Part shown: one piece after another, positions 17,913 through 26,143 of the stretch
Layout: every line of letters begins with the position of its first letter
Position numbering within the stretch: position 1 is the first letter of the stretch
From: Chloroflexota bacterium
Lineage (GTDB): Bacteria; Chloroflexota; UBA6077; SHYK01
Reading direction: 5' to 3'
Length of the DNA stretch: 64,000 bases
Assembly (NCBI GenBank): GCA_035652535.1
Contig: DASRDP010000086.1
Location: 21,199-85,198 of the forward strand
Made by a program: the position numbers and the translations under genes
Notes under the pieces: model-generated
What the model was told of the DNA's origin: nothing
The model's input: the letters and a program-made list of their open reading frames with translations, nothing else
Database searches by the model: none

Positions 17913-20261
17913 ATGGCTGCTGAGCGCGAAGCCCAGATTCTTGTCATCGACGACAATCCCCAGAACGTCGCGCTCGTCCAGGCCCAACTCGAGCGAGCGG
18001 GATACCGCGTGACCTGCGCCGAGAGCGGGACCGCTGGCCTGGATGCCGCCGAGCGGATGCACCCGGACCTGATCCTGCTCGACGTGATGATGCCCGGCAT
18101 GGACGGGTACCAGGTTTGCGAGATTCTGCGGCGAAACCCGAGCTTGAGCGCGATCCCGATCGTGATGCTCACATCCTTGCACGAGCGCACGGACAAGCTG
18201 CGCGCGCTCGATTCTGGCGCGGACGATTTCCTGTCGAAGCCAGTCGACCGCGCCGAGCTCATGGCGCGGGTCCGGTCCCTTCTGCGCATGAAGCGCACGT
18301 ACGACGATCTGGCGCAGAGCAAGGTCGAGGTCGAACAGCAGGCGCATCAGCTCGCGGCAGCCAAGAGCCGCGCGGAGGCGATCCTCTCCAGCATGAGCGA
18401 CGGCGTGTTCGTAACGGACGAGCGGGCCCACATTACCTACGTCAATCGCGCCGTCGAGAAGATTACCGGCATGGCGGCCGACGACTGCCTTGGTCGGCCG
18501 TGGTACGAAGCCCTATCCGTTCGCGACCGCAATGGTCAGCCCATCGACCCGCGAAGCTGCCCCATCGTCCAGGTCATGAAGTCCGGAGCGCCGGTGCCTC
18601 CTCGAGAGCTCGGCGTTTGGCGCAACGACGGCACCGAGATCGCGATAAGCCTCGCCGCTGCGCCGGTGACCGGCGTCCACGACAAGCCGATCGGCGGCGT
18701 TGCCGTCTTTCGAGACGTCACGAGCGAGCGCGAGGTTCATCGGATGAAGGAGGACTTCGTGGGCCTCGTCTCCCACGAACTGCGGACGCCGCTCGCCGCC
18801 ATCTATGGGTTCGCGGAGCTGCTTCTGCAGCGCGAGCGGCTGAGCGACACGGCCCGCACCTTTGTCGAGACCATGTATAAGGAAGCAGACCGCATGTCCG
18901 GTCTCGTGAATGACTTTCTCGACATCGAGAGGCTCGCCTCGGGCAGAATGTCTTTCCACTTCCGGTCAGTGCAGCTCGACGAGGTCCTGGCCGAGGCGCG
19001 CGAGAGCCTCGCCAGTCAGCTCTCCCAGCACACGATCGTGGTCGACATCCCGAAGGATCGCGTCTACGTGCGCGCCGACAGAGATCGGCTCGTGCAAGTC
19101 CTTCTGAACCTCTTGTCCAATGCCATCAAGTACAGCCCAGATGGCGGCGAAATCCGCATCTCGGCGCGTCCCGAGGGTCGGGAGGTCCGGATCTCCGTCA
19201 GCGATGAGGGGCTCGGTTTGCCTCCAGGCGCCATACCCAAGCTTTTTCAGAAGTTCTATCGCGTCGAGGAGCCGGCGCACCGAAAGGTCGCGGGCACCGG
19301 CCTCGGGCTCGCGATCTGCAAGCAGATCGCGGAGGGGAACGGTGGGCGCATATGGGCCGAGAGCCCGGGGATCGGACTGGGCAGCACGTTCACCTTCACC
19401 GTCCCACTCTCTGGAATTCCCGCCCACCGGCCAGCGAGTAGCTCCATTGGGACAGCGCACGGTCGGATCCTTCTGGCGAAGGACGATCCGAGCATCGCCG
19501 CGCTCATCCTCGAGCAGCTCGGCTCGATCGGATATGCCGTGGAAGCGGTCTCGAGTGGCGAGGACGCGATCAATCACGTCCGCGCAGAGCGGCCCGCGGC
19601 CGTCGTGCTCGACGTAGGGTTGACGGGGCGTCTGGACGGGTGGGGCGTGATGGCCGCGCTTCGCGATGATCCGGCCACGGCCGACATTCCCATCATTATG
19701 GTCTCAGGCCGCGACGACCAGGACCGCGGCATGGCGCTCGGGGTCGAGGAATTTCTCGTCAAACCGGTCCCGGCCCAGCGATTGATCGCGTGCATCCGTC
19801 GGCACGCGGGCGAACCCGGTGAGCGTCCGGTCGTGGTCGCCGACGACGATCCCAACGTCCGCAGCGTCGTGCAGGGCATGCTGGAGGACGCCGGATTTGC
19901 CGTCGTCCCTGCCTCGGATGGTAGGGAGGCCCTCGACAGGCTCCACTCGTGCACGCCCCTTGCGCTGGTGCTCGACCTGGTAATGCCGGAGGTCGACGGC
20001 TTCGGCGTTCTCGAAGAAATCCGCGCCGACCCGTCTCTCCGCGACCTCCCCGTCGTCGTTCTCACAGCGAAGAATCTTGCTCCGGAGGAACGCGATCAGC
20101 TCAACCTCCGAACCGCGGAAACCCTCTACAAGCCAGGCGGCACAGGGACGGAGATCACGGCCGCCATCCTCCGCGCGATCCAGGTTGGCGGATCGCAGAG
20201 CACGCCGTGCTCCGCCACGCGCCGATCCTCCCCCGAAGGAACGGCCGTCCCGAAGAAATGA
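17913..20261 (+). CDS. Cytoplasmic hybrid histidine kinase, REC-PAS-HisKA-HATPase-REC-REC
   Basis: A 782-residue soluble kinase with an N-terminal receiver (Asp57 in LLDVMMPGMDG), a coiled coil, a PAS domain (about 150-265, ILSSMSDGVFVTDERAHITY), HisKA with His288 in LVSHELRTPLA, HATPase (about 390-500, GTGLGLAICKQIAEGNGG), and two C-terminal receivers (Asp567 in VLDVGLTG; Asp688 in LVLDLVMPEVDG). The N-terminal receiver suggests it is itself a target of phosphotransfer, perhaps from the upstream hybrid kinase or the DivK-like protein. It ends the signalling operon, close to a convergent glycosyltransferase gene. Confidence 0.93.
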   Translation: MAAEREAQILVIDDNPQNVALVQAQLERAGYRVTCAESGTAGLDAAERMHPDLILLDVMMPGMDGYQVCEILRRNPSLSAIPIVMLTSLHERTDKLRALDSGADDFLSKPVDRAELMARVRSLLRMKRTYDDLAQSKVEVEQQAHQLAAAKSRAEAILSSMSDGVFVTDERAHITYVNRAVEKITGMAADDCLGRPWYEALSVRDRNGQPIDPRSCPIVQVMKSGAPVPPRELGVWRNDGTEIAISLAAAPVTGVHDKPIGGVAVFRDVTSEREVHRMKEDFVGLVSHELRTPLAAIYGFAELLLQRERLSDTARTFVETMYKEADRMSGLVNDFLDIERLASGRMSFHFRSVQLDEVLAEARESLASQLSQHTIVVDIPKDRVYVRADRDRLVQVLLNLLSNAIKYSPDGGEIRISARPEGREVRISVSDEGLGLPPGAIPKLFQKFYRVEEPAHRKVAGTGLGLAICKQIAEGNGGRIWAESPGIGLGSTFTFTVPLSGIPAHRPASSSIGTAHGRILLAKDDPSIAALILEQLGSIGYAVEAVSSGEDAINHVRAERPAAVVLDVGLTGRLDGWGVMAALRDDPATADIPIIMVSGRDDQDRGMALGVEEFLVKPVPAQRLIACIRRHAGEPGERPVVVADDDPNVRSVVQGMLEDAGFAVVPASDGREALDRLHSCTPLALVLDLVMPEVDGFGVLEEIRADPSLRDLPVVVLTAKNLAPEERDQLNLRTAETLYKPGGTGTEITAAILRAIQVGGSQSTPCSATRRSSPEGTAVPKK

Positions 20262-20284
20262 AGCGCCCGGCGACGGCGGCCGCC

Positions 20285-21058
20285 TCAACGTCGGATTCGG
20301 GCCCCAAGCGCGGCGCGCATTGCCAGCACCGCGAAGGCGGGCAGGGCGAGCTGGCGCCGCCAGCGCCACGGCTCCCTGGCGAGCCGATAGGCCCATTCGA
20401 GCTCCAGCCGGCGGACCCAGCCCGGCGCCCGCGAGCTTCGGCCCGCGAAGAAATTCAGGACGCCCCCGACGCCAATCTGTACGGGCACTCCCGTGGCGCC
20501 TTGATTCCTCGCGATCCACAGCTCCTGTCGCGGCGCTCCATAGGCGACGAGGAGCACGTGAACCGGTGACGCCCGGCAAATGGCGCGCTGGATGGCGGCA
20601 TCCTCCCGCGGGTCCGGCGAACCGGATGCCGCGCCCGCCACGACGAGACCGGAGAACTCGCGCTCCAGCCAGGTTCCGGCCGCCTCAGCTACGCCGGGCT
20701 GCGCGCCAAGGAGGAACCATCGCCATCCTTCGACGGCCGATCGCGCCGCGAGCCTGAGCACGAGATCTGTCCCGCGCACGTGGCTCCGGAGCGGCCGTCC
20801 AGCCATCCGCGCGGCGAACAGCAGCCCGATACCGTCCGGAATGGCGAGGTCCGATGTGTTGAGCACTTCGCGGTAGTGGGGATCTTGCCGCGCGTGCATC
20901 ACGATCTCCGGGTTCGGCGTGATGACGCGATGAGGTCGCCCGGACTCAATGAAGCCGATCAGGGCCCCCAACGCCGAGGCGAACGTCACGTCGTGCACGC
21001 GCACGCCGAGCACCGAGACTACGCGCTCCGGATCAAAGGGTTCCGTCGGTTCACCCAT
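20285..21058 (-). CDS. WecG/TagA/CpsF family glycosyltransferase
   Basis: The 257-residue enzyme belongs to GT26, which adds a sugar to a lipid-linked acceptor in wall teichoic acid, enterobacterial common antigen or exopolysaccharide synthesis. Family marks are RVITPNPEIVMHARQD, AIPDGIGLLFAARM, FLLGAQPGVAE and YGAPRQELWIARN. The C-terminal tail is basic (REPWRWRRQ), consistent with membrane association. The ATG at 21058 fits the family N-terminus better than a TTG at 21082. It is divergent from the epimerase gene and forms part of a surface-polysaccharide locus. Confidence 0.9.
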   Translation of the reverse strand: MGEPTEPFDPERVVSVLGVRVHDVTFASALGALIGFIESGRPHRVITPNPEIVMHARQDPHYREVLNTSDLAIPDGIGLLFAARMAGRPLRSHVRGTDLVLRLAARSAVEGWRWFLLGAQPGVAEAAGTWLEREFSGLVVAGAASGSPDPREDAAIQRAICRASPVHVLLVAYGAPRQELWIARNQGATGVPVQIGVGGVLNFFAGRSSRAPGWVRRLELEWAYRLAREPWRWRRQLALPAFAVLAMRAALGARIRR

Positions 21059-21154
21059 GACGATTGATCCCGCCTTTGGCAATGCGTGACCGCACTATGG
21101 GTACACTGTGACGCTGGCCGCGCCAGCGCCCCGATCCAACTTCGGAGACTTCGG

Positions 21155-22129
21155 TTGGCGATTCTTATCACCGGACTCGGATATGTTGGCTCGGCGCTCG
21201 CTCAGCGCCTCCTCGATCGTGGCGAGCGCGTGATCGGGGTCGAGAACTTCTTCTCAACGCCGAAGCCCGCGCTCGCCCCCCTCCAGCGTGCTGATCGTTT
21301 CACGTTGATCGATGGGTCCATCGCCGATCGGTCGACCCTCGATCGAGCCTTTTCAATCGACGCGGTCGACAGGGTCGTTCACCTCGCGGCGCAGTCCAGC
21401 ACGAATCCACGAGCAGCCCCGGTGGAGGTCACCCAGGAGACGAATTTTACGGGTCCGCGAATCGTCCTCGAGGCCTGTCGTCAGCATGGGGTCTCCCAGG
21501 TCGTGTTTGTGAGCTCAATGCGCCTGTACCGAACGCCATTGCCGCGGCGTCTCACAGAATCGTCGCCCGTTGAGCCGACAGATTTGGTTCACCTCTCGCA
21601 GCTCTACGGAGAGATGCTGCTCACGGCGTATGCGGAAGATTGTGGCCGTGAACACGTGGGGGGACGGGCCCGGTGCTTCTCCGGCGTCGCTCTGCGGCTC
21701 GGCATCGTCCACGGACTCAGCCCCGTTATGAAGGCCGATCCGCGATTCCTCGCCGCTCCGCAACTCTTCTGCCACCAGGCGGCGCGCGGTGAGCCACTCC
21801 GGGTCGCGACCGGGCCCCGCACGTCCCTGGCGTTCGTCCACATCGACGACGCGGTCGAAGCGCTGGTTCGAAGCTGCACCGGGACGTCACTGCCGCCCAT
21901 CCTCAACGTGGCGAGCGAAGTGCGCAGCGTGGCCTCCATCGCGCGCGCAGTGCGTGACGCGGGCCGTCGCCGTGGCCTCCGCGTCGACATTCGGTATGAG
22001 GGCCGGCCATCGCGCGCCTCATCCCGCACGGTCCCTGCCCACGAGGCCCTCGGATTTCGACCGGCGCTGCGATTCGAGCGATCCGTGGGTCCGGTTCTGG
22101 ATCACTATCTGTCCACGAGTCGCGTGTAG
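21155..22129 (+). CDS. NAD-dependent epimerase/dehydratase-like SDR protein with altered active site
   Basis: An extended SDR of 324 residues, beginning with the nucleotide-binding motif ILITGLGYVGSALAQRLLD. The body aligns with sugar-nucleotide epimerases (VDRVVHLAAQSS, VSSMRLYRTPLP, FVHIDDAVEAL). At the catalytic YxxxK position it reads VHLSQLYGE, so Val and Gln appear where Tyr and Lys are expected. It may have lost SDR catalysis or use another site. The TTG start has GGAG seven bases upstream. Its stop overlaps the next gene by one base. Confidence 0.85.
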   Translation: MAILITGLGYVGSALAQRLLDRGERVIGVENFFSTPKPALAPLQRADRFTLIDGSIADRSTLDRAFSIDAVDRVVHLAAQSSTNPRAAPVEVTQETNFTGPRIVLEACRQHGVSQVVFVSSMRLYRTPLPRRLTESSPVEPTDLVHLSQLYGEMLLTAYAEDCGREHVGGRARCFSGVALRLGIVHGLSPVMKADPRFLAAPQLFCHQAARGEPLRVATGPRTSLAFVHIDDAVEALVRSCTGTSLPPILNVASEVRSVASIARAVRDAGRRRGLRVDIRYEGRPSRASSRTVPAHEALGFRPALRFERSVGPVLDHYLSTSRV

Positions 22130-23049
22130 TGCGGATCCTGGTCACGGGCGCCACGGGGTTCATCGGGCGCCACCTGGCGGCCGCCCTGGCCGGTGGAGGG
22201 CACACCGTGATCTCCGCTTCCCGCGCGCGGGTTGGACCGCCGGAGGCGTCCACGCACGTTTCTTTCGACGTTGCCTCCCTTGCGCCCTTTCCGGACGTCG
22301 GACACGTGGATTCCGTCGTTCACCTCGCGGGCAATGGGAACACCCTGGACGCCTGGAAGCGCCCGGCCGAGGTAGCCCAGGTGAACGCGCAGGGAACGCT
22401 TCGTGCCATCGAAGTCGCGATGCGAAGCGACGCGGGGTTTATCCTCGCGTCGAGCCAGCGCGTTTATCAGCCCGGTCCCGAGCCACTTTCCGAAGACGAC
22501 TTTACCCGTCCGACCGATCCGTATGGCTACACGAAGTTGTGCGCTGAGCGTTATGTCGAGATGGCTGGCCGCCTGTTCGGTCTGCGTGGCTCTGTCCTCC
22601 GGTTCTTTTCCGTCTACGGACCCGGGCAGCGGATCGCATCCGGCCAGAGCGGCGTCGTCGCCCTTTTTGGACAGCGCGCCCTCCACGGCGAGCCGCTCGT
22701 CGTCAAGAGCCACGAGATGAAAGACTTCATGGACGTTTCCGACGCGGTCGAAGGGATCTGCGCCGCCCTCAGCCGGCCGACAACCCCGCCGCGGACGTAC
22801 AATATCGCGACCGGAACGCCGACCAGCGTGCTCCAGCTCGCGCGCGTCGTGAAGGCTGCAACCCGTAGCGCGTCCGAAATCGTCGAGGACTATTCGGAGG
22901 GCGACCCGGGAGGGCTCGTCGCCAGGATTGATCGGGCCCGGACGGAGCTCGGGTTCTATCCCCGAATCACGCTGACTGATGGAGTTCGTCGCTATGCGGA
23001 CTGGCTCGCCGCCGCTGGCCCGGATCCTGCTGAAAGCGCGGCCGACTGA
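22129..23049 (+). CDS. NAD-dependent sugar-nucleotide epimerase/dehydratase
   Basis: An extended SDR of 306 residues with the NAD motif ILVTGATGFIGRHLAAALA and an intact catalytic pair in DPYGYTKLCAE, plus FFSVYGPGQR and the substrate-side region KDFMDVSDAVEGI. It probably interconverts or dehydrates an NDP-sugar for the polysaccharide made by this locus. The GTG start shares a base with the upstream stop (TAGTG). The last 56 bases overlap the next gene, supporting a coupled operon. Confidence 0.92.
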   Translation: MRILVTGATGFIGRHLAAALAGGGHTVISASRARVGPPEASTHVSFDVASLAPFPDVGHVDSVVHLAGNGNTLDAWKRPAEVAQVNAQGTLRAIEVAMRSDAGFILASSQRVYQPGPEPLSEDDFTRPTDPYGYTKLCAERYVEMAGRLFGLRGSVLRFFSVYGPGQRIASGQSGVVALFGQRALHGEPLVVKSHEMKDFMDVSDAVEGICAALSRPTTPPRTYNIATGTPTSVLQLARVVKAATRSASEIVEDYSEGDPGGLVARIDRARTELGFYPRITLTDGVRRYADWLAAAGPDPAESAAD

Positions 23050-23950
23050 ATCCCAGCTTGCCGATCGGCTCGCGCCACCAATGCCGGATGGTCTCGAGCT
23101 GTACCTCGATCGGGCCGACATCGCGGATGCGCCGACGTGCGACGCGGTGGTCGACCGCATTCGCGAACGTCAGCTCCCCGCGGATTTCGCAATCGTGGTG
23201 GAGGGACCGATTCGCTCCCTCGACAATTCGTACGTGGATGTGAGCGCGTGCACCGACGCGACGCGGGAGCTCATCCGTCGACTGGGTGAGATGGCGGCGA
23301 GACTCGCGGCGCCGGGGGTGGTCATGCACTGCATCATGCCCCGGTTCTCCCTCACCGACGAAGATTGGGACCAACGCGACGCGGCGCTGGAAGCCGCCCT
23401 GGAGTTCGCTCGGTTTTACGCGGAAACGCTTCTGCCCATGGGCGTCACGCCGGTGATCGAGAACGTGCCGCCGGTGCTGCGCATGCGTGAGGGCCGGTAT
23501 CTCTTCACACCCCTCGGCATGTCGCCCCAGGACATTCAGTGGCTCATCGAGCGTGTGCCGGGACTCATGGCGACCCTCGACATCTCCCACGCCCAGCTCT
23601 ACGTCAACGCACGCGGCATGGCCGATCGCGATGAGAGCGACTCCGGTGTGCAGCCGTTGATGCGCTACCTGCGGAAATTCCCGACCATCGACTCGGTGGA
23701 AGACTTCATCGACGTGCTCGGGCCTTCGATCTTCGAGGCGCACGTGTCCAACGCCAGTGGCCTTCTGGGTGAAGGAGCGCCGTACGATGAGGGCGACATC
23801 GACATGAGCCGTGTGATCGGCCGGCTTGCGCGGTGCGCCCGATTTCTCGTCACGGAGACGCTCGAGGCGGACAACGACCGCGCCATATACATGCGGGCCG
23901 CTCAGCGCGGCATGGCCTCAGTGCTCTCCCAACTGATGAACCATCCGTGA
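22994..23950 (+). CDS. Xylose-isomerase-like TIM-barrel protein
   Basis: A protein of about 318 residues that looks like the AP endonuclease family 2/xylose isomerase-like barrel. Strand-end motifs include PDGLELYLDRADI, FAIVVEGPI, GVVMHCIMPRFS, GVTPVIENVPPVLR, LMATLDISHAQLY and IFEAHVSNASG; the acidic and His residues could bind metal. The reaction is unknown. It overlaps the epimerase upstream and the dehydratase downstream, so it belongs to the sugar-nucleotide operon. An ATG at 22979 is an alternative start; the one chosen has GGAG nine bases upstream. Confidence 0.75.
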   Translation: MRTGSPPLARILLKARPTESQLADRLAPPMPDGLELYLDRADIADAPTCDAVVDRIRERQLPADFAIVVEGPIRSLDNSYVDVSACTDATRELIRRLGEMAARLAAPGVVMHCIMPRFSLTDEDWDQRDAALEAALEFARFYAETLLPMGVTPVIENVPPVLRMREGRYLFTPLGMSPQDIQWLIERVPGLMATLDISHAQLYVNARGMADRDESDSGVQPLMRYLRKFPTIDSVEDFIDVLGPSIFEAHVSNASGLLGEGAPYDEGDIDMSRVIGRLARCARFLVTETLEADNDRAIYMRAAQRGMASVLSQLMNHP

Positions 23951-25026
23951 CTCCCGATGATCTTCGAAGCGTTCACGAGGGCGAGATCCTGCTTGGACGC
24001 CGCCGCCGCTTCATCGAGATTACTGCGGGTCTTCGGGTCCTCCAGGGAGCCAGTGCTCTCATCACCGGCGCCGGAGGCTCAGTCGGGTCTGCGCTGGCGC
24101 GACGTCTCGGCACGCTGGGTGTCGCGCAGATCACGGCCGTAGATCATCACGAGGCGTCGCTGTTTCGCCTGGGGCGCGATACGGCAGGGAGTGCGCCCAT
24201 CGCACTACGGCTGGCCGACGTCCGCAACGTCGATAAGATGGCCCGGATTCTGCGCGAGTACCGGCCCACCGCCGTATTTCACCTCGCAGCCTACAAGCAC
24301 GTGCCCATTGGCGAGCAGGAGCCGGACGAAGTGATGACGGTGAACGTCCAAGCGACCGCCGAGCTTTTACGCGCCGCGTCAAGTGCCGGCGTCGATCATT
24401 TCGTCTACCCATCCAGCGACAAGGCAGTGAACCCGCCCAGCCTATACGGCGCATCGAAACGCCTCGCCGAGTCCGCCGTTCTTGCACGAGCGATGGATAG
24501 CTCGGCCATGGCAGTCCACGTCGTTCGGTACGTCAACATCCTGGGAACGAACGGGAGTGTTATCGAGACCTTTGCGCGCCAGATTCGCGAGGGGTTGCCC
24601 CTGACACTGACCGACGCGCACATGACCCGCTACTGGATGACGATGGACGAGGCGATCGACATGGTTATCCACGCGTTGGCGCTCTCCAGCGGCTCGTGCA
24701 CCATGCTTGACGTGGGGGAGCCGATCCCCGTCCGCGAGATGGCCGTCCGCGTCGCGCGCCTCGTCGCCCCGGAGTTGGACACGCCTCCAACGATGGTTGA
24801 GACGGGTCCACGACCCGGCGAGCGGTTGGCCGAGGAATTATTCAGCCGGAGCGAGCGGCCTCTGGGCAGGGAGCTGGATGACGTGTGGGAGATCGCTCAC
24901 GCCCGTCGCGCTGAATGCTCGGGGCGGATCCGGGCGATGCTCGACGAGCTCGAGCGACTGATCGCCGAGGCTCCGCCGGATTGCCTGCGCACGAGAGCTA
25001 TGGAGCTCGCCGCCGAGCTGCAGTGA
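23947..25026 (+). CDS. Polysaccharide biosynthesis protein, CapD/FlaA1-type NDP-sugar 4,6-dehydratase
   Basis: A 359-residue soluble dehydratase-like SDR. The NAD motif is ALITGAGGSVGSALARRLG and the segment YPSSDKAVNPPSLYGASKRL contains the catalytic YxxxK. Further family marks are VRYVNILGTNGSVIETF and the late TGPRPGERLAEELF. It lacks the N-terminal membrane domain of full-length CapD proteins, so it is like PseB/FlaA1. It likely makes a 4-keto-6-deoxy sugar nucleotide. The GTG start overlaps the upstream stop (GTGA). Confidence 0.92.
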   Translation: MTPDDLRSVHEGEILLGRRRRFIEITAGLRVLQGASALITGAGGSVGSALARRLGTLGVAQITAVDHHEASLFRLGRDTAGSAPIALRLADVRNVDKMARILREYRPTAVFHLAAYKHVPIGEQEPDEVMTVNVQATAELLRAASSAGVDHFVYPSSDKAVNPPSLYGASKRLAESAVLARAMDSSAMAVHVVRYVNILGTNGSVIETFARQIREGLPLTLTDAHMTRYWMTMDEAIDMVIHALALSSGSCTMLDVGEPIPVREMAVRVARLVAPELDTPPTMVETGPRPGERLAEELFSRSERPLGRELDDVWEIAHARRAECSGRIRAMLDELERLIAEAPPDCLRTRAMELAAELQ

Positions 25027-25033
25027 CGTCCCA

Positions 25034-26125
25034 ATGACCATTCACGTCTGGTATCTCATGATCTTTTCCACGGCGGCGGTCTTAACCCAGCCGCTCATGC
25101 GCCTCGCGGAACGGATCGGCACTTCCGCCGGGGTAGTGGACCGACCGCGGCTTGGCGAAGTCCAGACCCACGTCGTCCCGCGGACGGGCGGTTACGCGGT
25201 ATTCGTCGCGGTGTGGGCGGCGGTGCTCGTGAGCTTCGCGGCGAGCGCGCCGGGCGTCGAGCACCTATCCGCTGACAATGAGCGGCTCGTTGGCGTGTTT
25301 CTGGGCTCGGTCGCCCTGCTCCCGCTTGCGATGGTCGACGACGTGCGACGGCTTGGACCCGGCGCCCAGATCTCGTGGCAGATCGTCGCCGCGGCCATCC
25401 CAACGCTGTTCGGGCTCCGGATGGACGAGATCGCGACCCCATTTGGCATCGTCAGCCTGCCCGAGGCGGCGGCGATTACCCTCGCGGTCGTGTGGGTCGT
25501 GGCGATGATCAATGCGATCAACTTGCTGGACACCATGGACGGGATGGCGACGGGCGTCGCCGGCATCGCATGTCTTGTCCTCTTCGTCCGCACGGTGTGG
25601 TTCAGCCAGGCGTCGATCGCGGTGCTGCCGCTGGCCCTGGGTGGCGCATGCCTGAGCTTCCTCCAGAGAAACTGGCATCCGTCAAAGGTCATCCTCGGGT
25701 CGTCGGGCTCCCTCTTCCTCGGGTATCTCCTGGGGGTCATCACTGTCATCGGCGGCGCCAAGATCGGCACCGCGTTTCTTGTGCTGGCGGTACCCATCCT
25801 CGACGTTGCATGGGTCATGTACCGACGCGTGGCCAGCGGGCGCTCCCCATTTCGGGGCGGCGATGGCCAGCACCTGCCGCACCGCCTCCGCGTTCTCGGA
25901 CTGTCGGACCGGCGCATTGTCCTTCTCGTCTACGCTGTCTGCGCCCTGATCGGCGCCGCGGTCTTGGCGATGCACTCGATCCTGCCGACCATACAGAAGG
26001 CGTACCTTGCCGCCGTCGTCGTGGCGGGCGTATCAGCAATGCTCGTCCTGGTCGGGCGAGCCACCGCGCGCCTGGGAAGCTCGCCTGATCCGACCGCACC
26101 GATCACCCATCGGCGCGAGCCGTGA
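25034..26125 (+). CDS. WecA/MraY family phosphoglycosyltransferase
   Basis: An integral membrane protein of 363 residues with about 10 hydrophobic spans. It transfers a sugar-1-phosphate from a nucleotide sugar to undecaprenyl phosphate, the first committed step of surface polysaccharide or wall polymer synthesis. The family residues are visible: MVDDVRRLGP, NLLDTMDGMATG, VPILDVAWV and the cytoplasmic FRGGDGQHLPHRL. WecA, TagO and TuaA types cannot be told apart here. It ends the polysaccharide operon and converges on purH. Confidence 0.92.
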   Translation: MTIHVWYLMIFSTAAVLTQPLMRLAERIGTSAGVVDRPRLGEVQTHVVPRTGGYAVFVAVWAAVLVSFAASAPGVEHLSADNERLVGVFLGSVALLPLAMVDDVRRLGPGAQISWQIVAAAIPTLFGLRMDEIATPFGIVSLPEAAAITLAVVWVVAMINAINLLDTMDGMATGVAGIACLVLFVRTVWFSQASIAVLPLALGGACLSFLQRNWHPSKVILGSSGSLFLGYLLGVITVIGGAKIGTAFLVLAVPILDVAWVMYRRVASGRSPFRGGDGQHLPHRLRVLGLSDRRIVLLVYAVCALIGAAVLAMHSILPTIQKAYLAAVVVAGVSAMLVLVGRATARLGSSPDPTAPITHRREP

Positions 26126-26143
26126 GCGATGGTTGGTGTTTCG

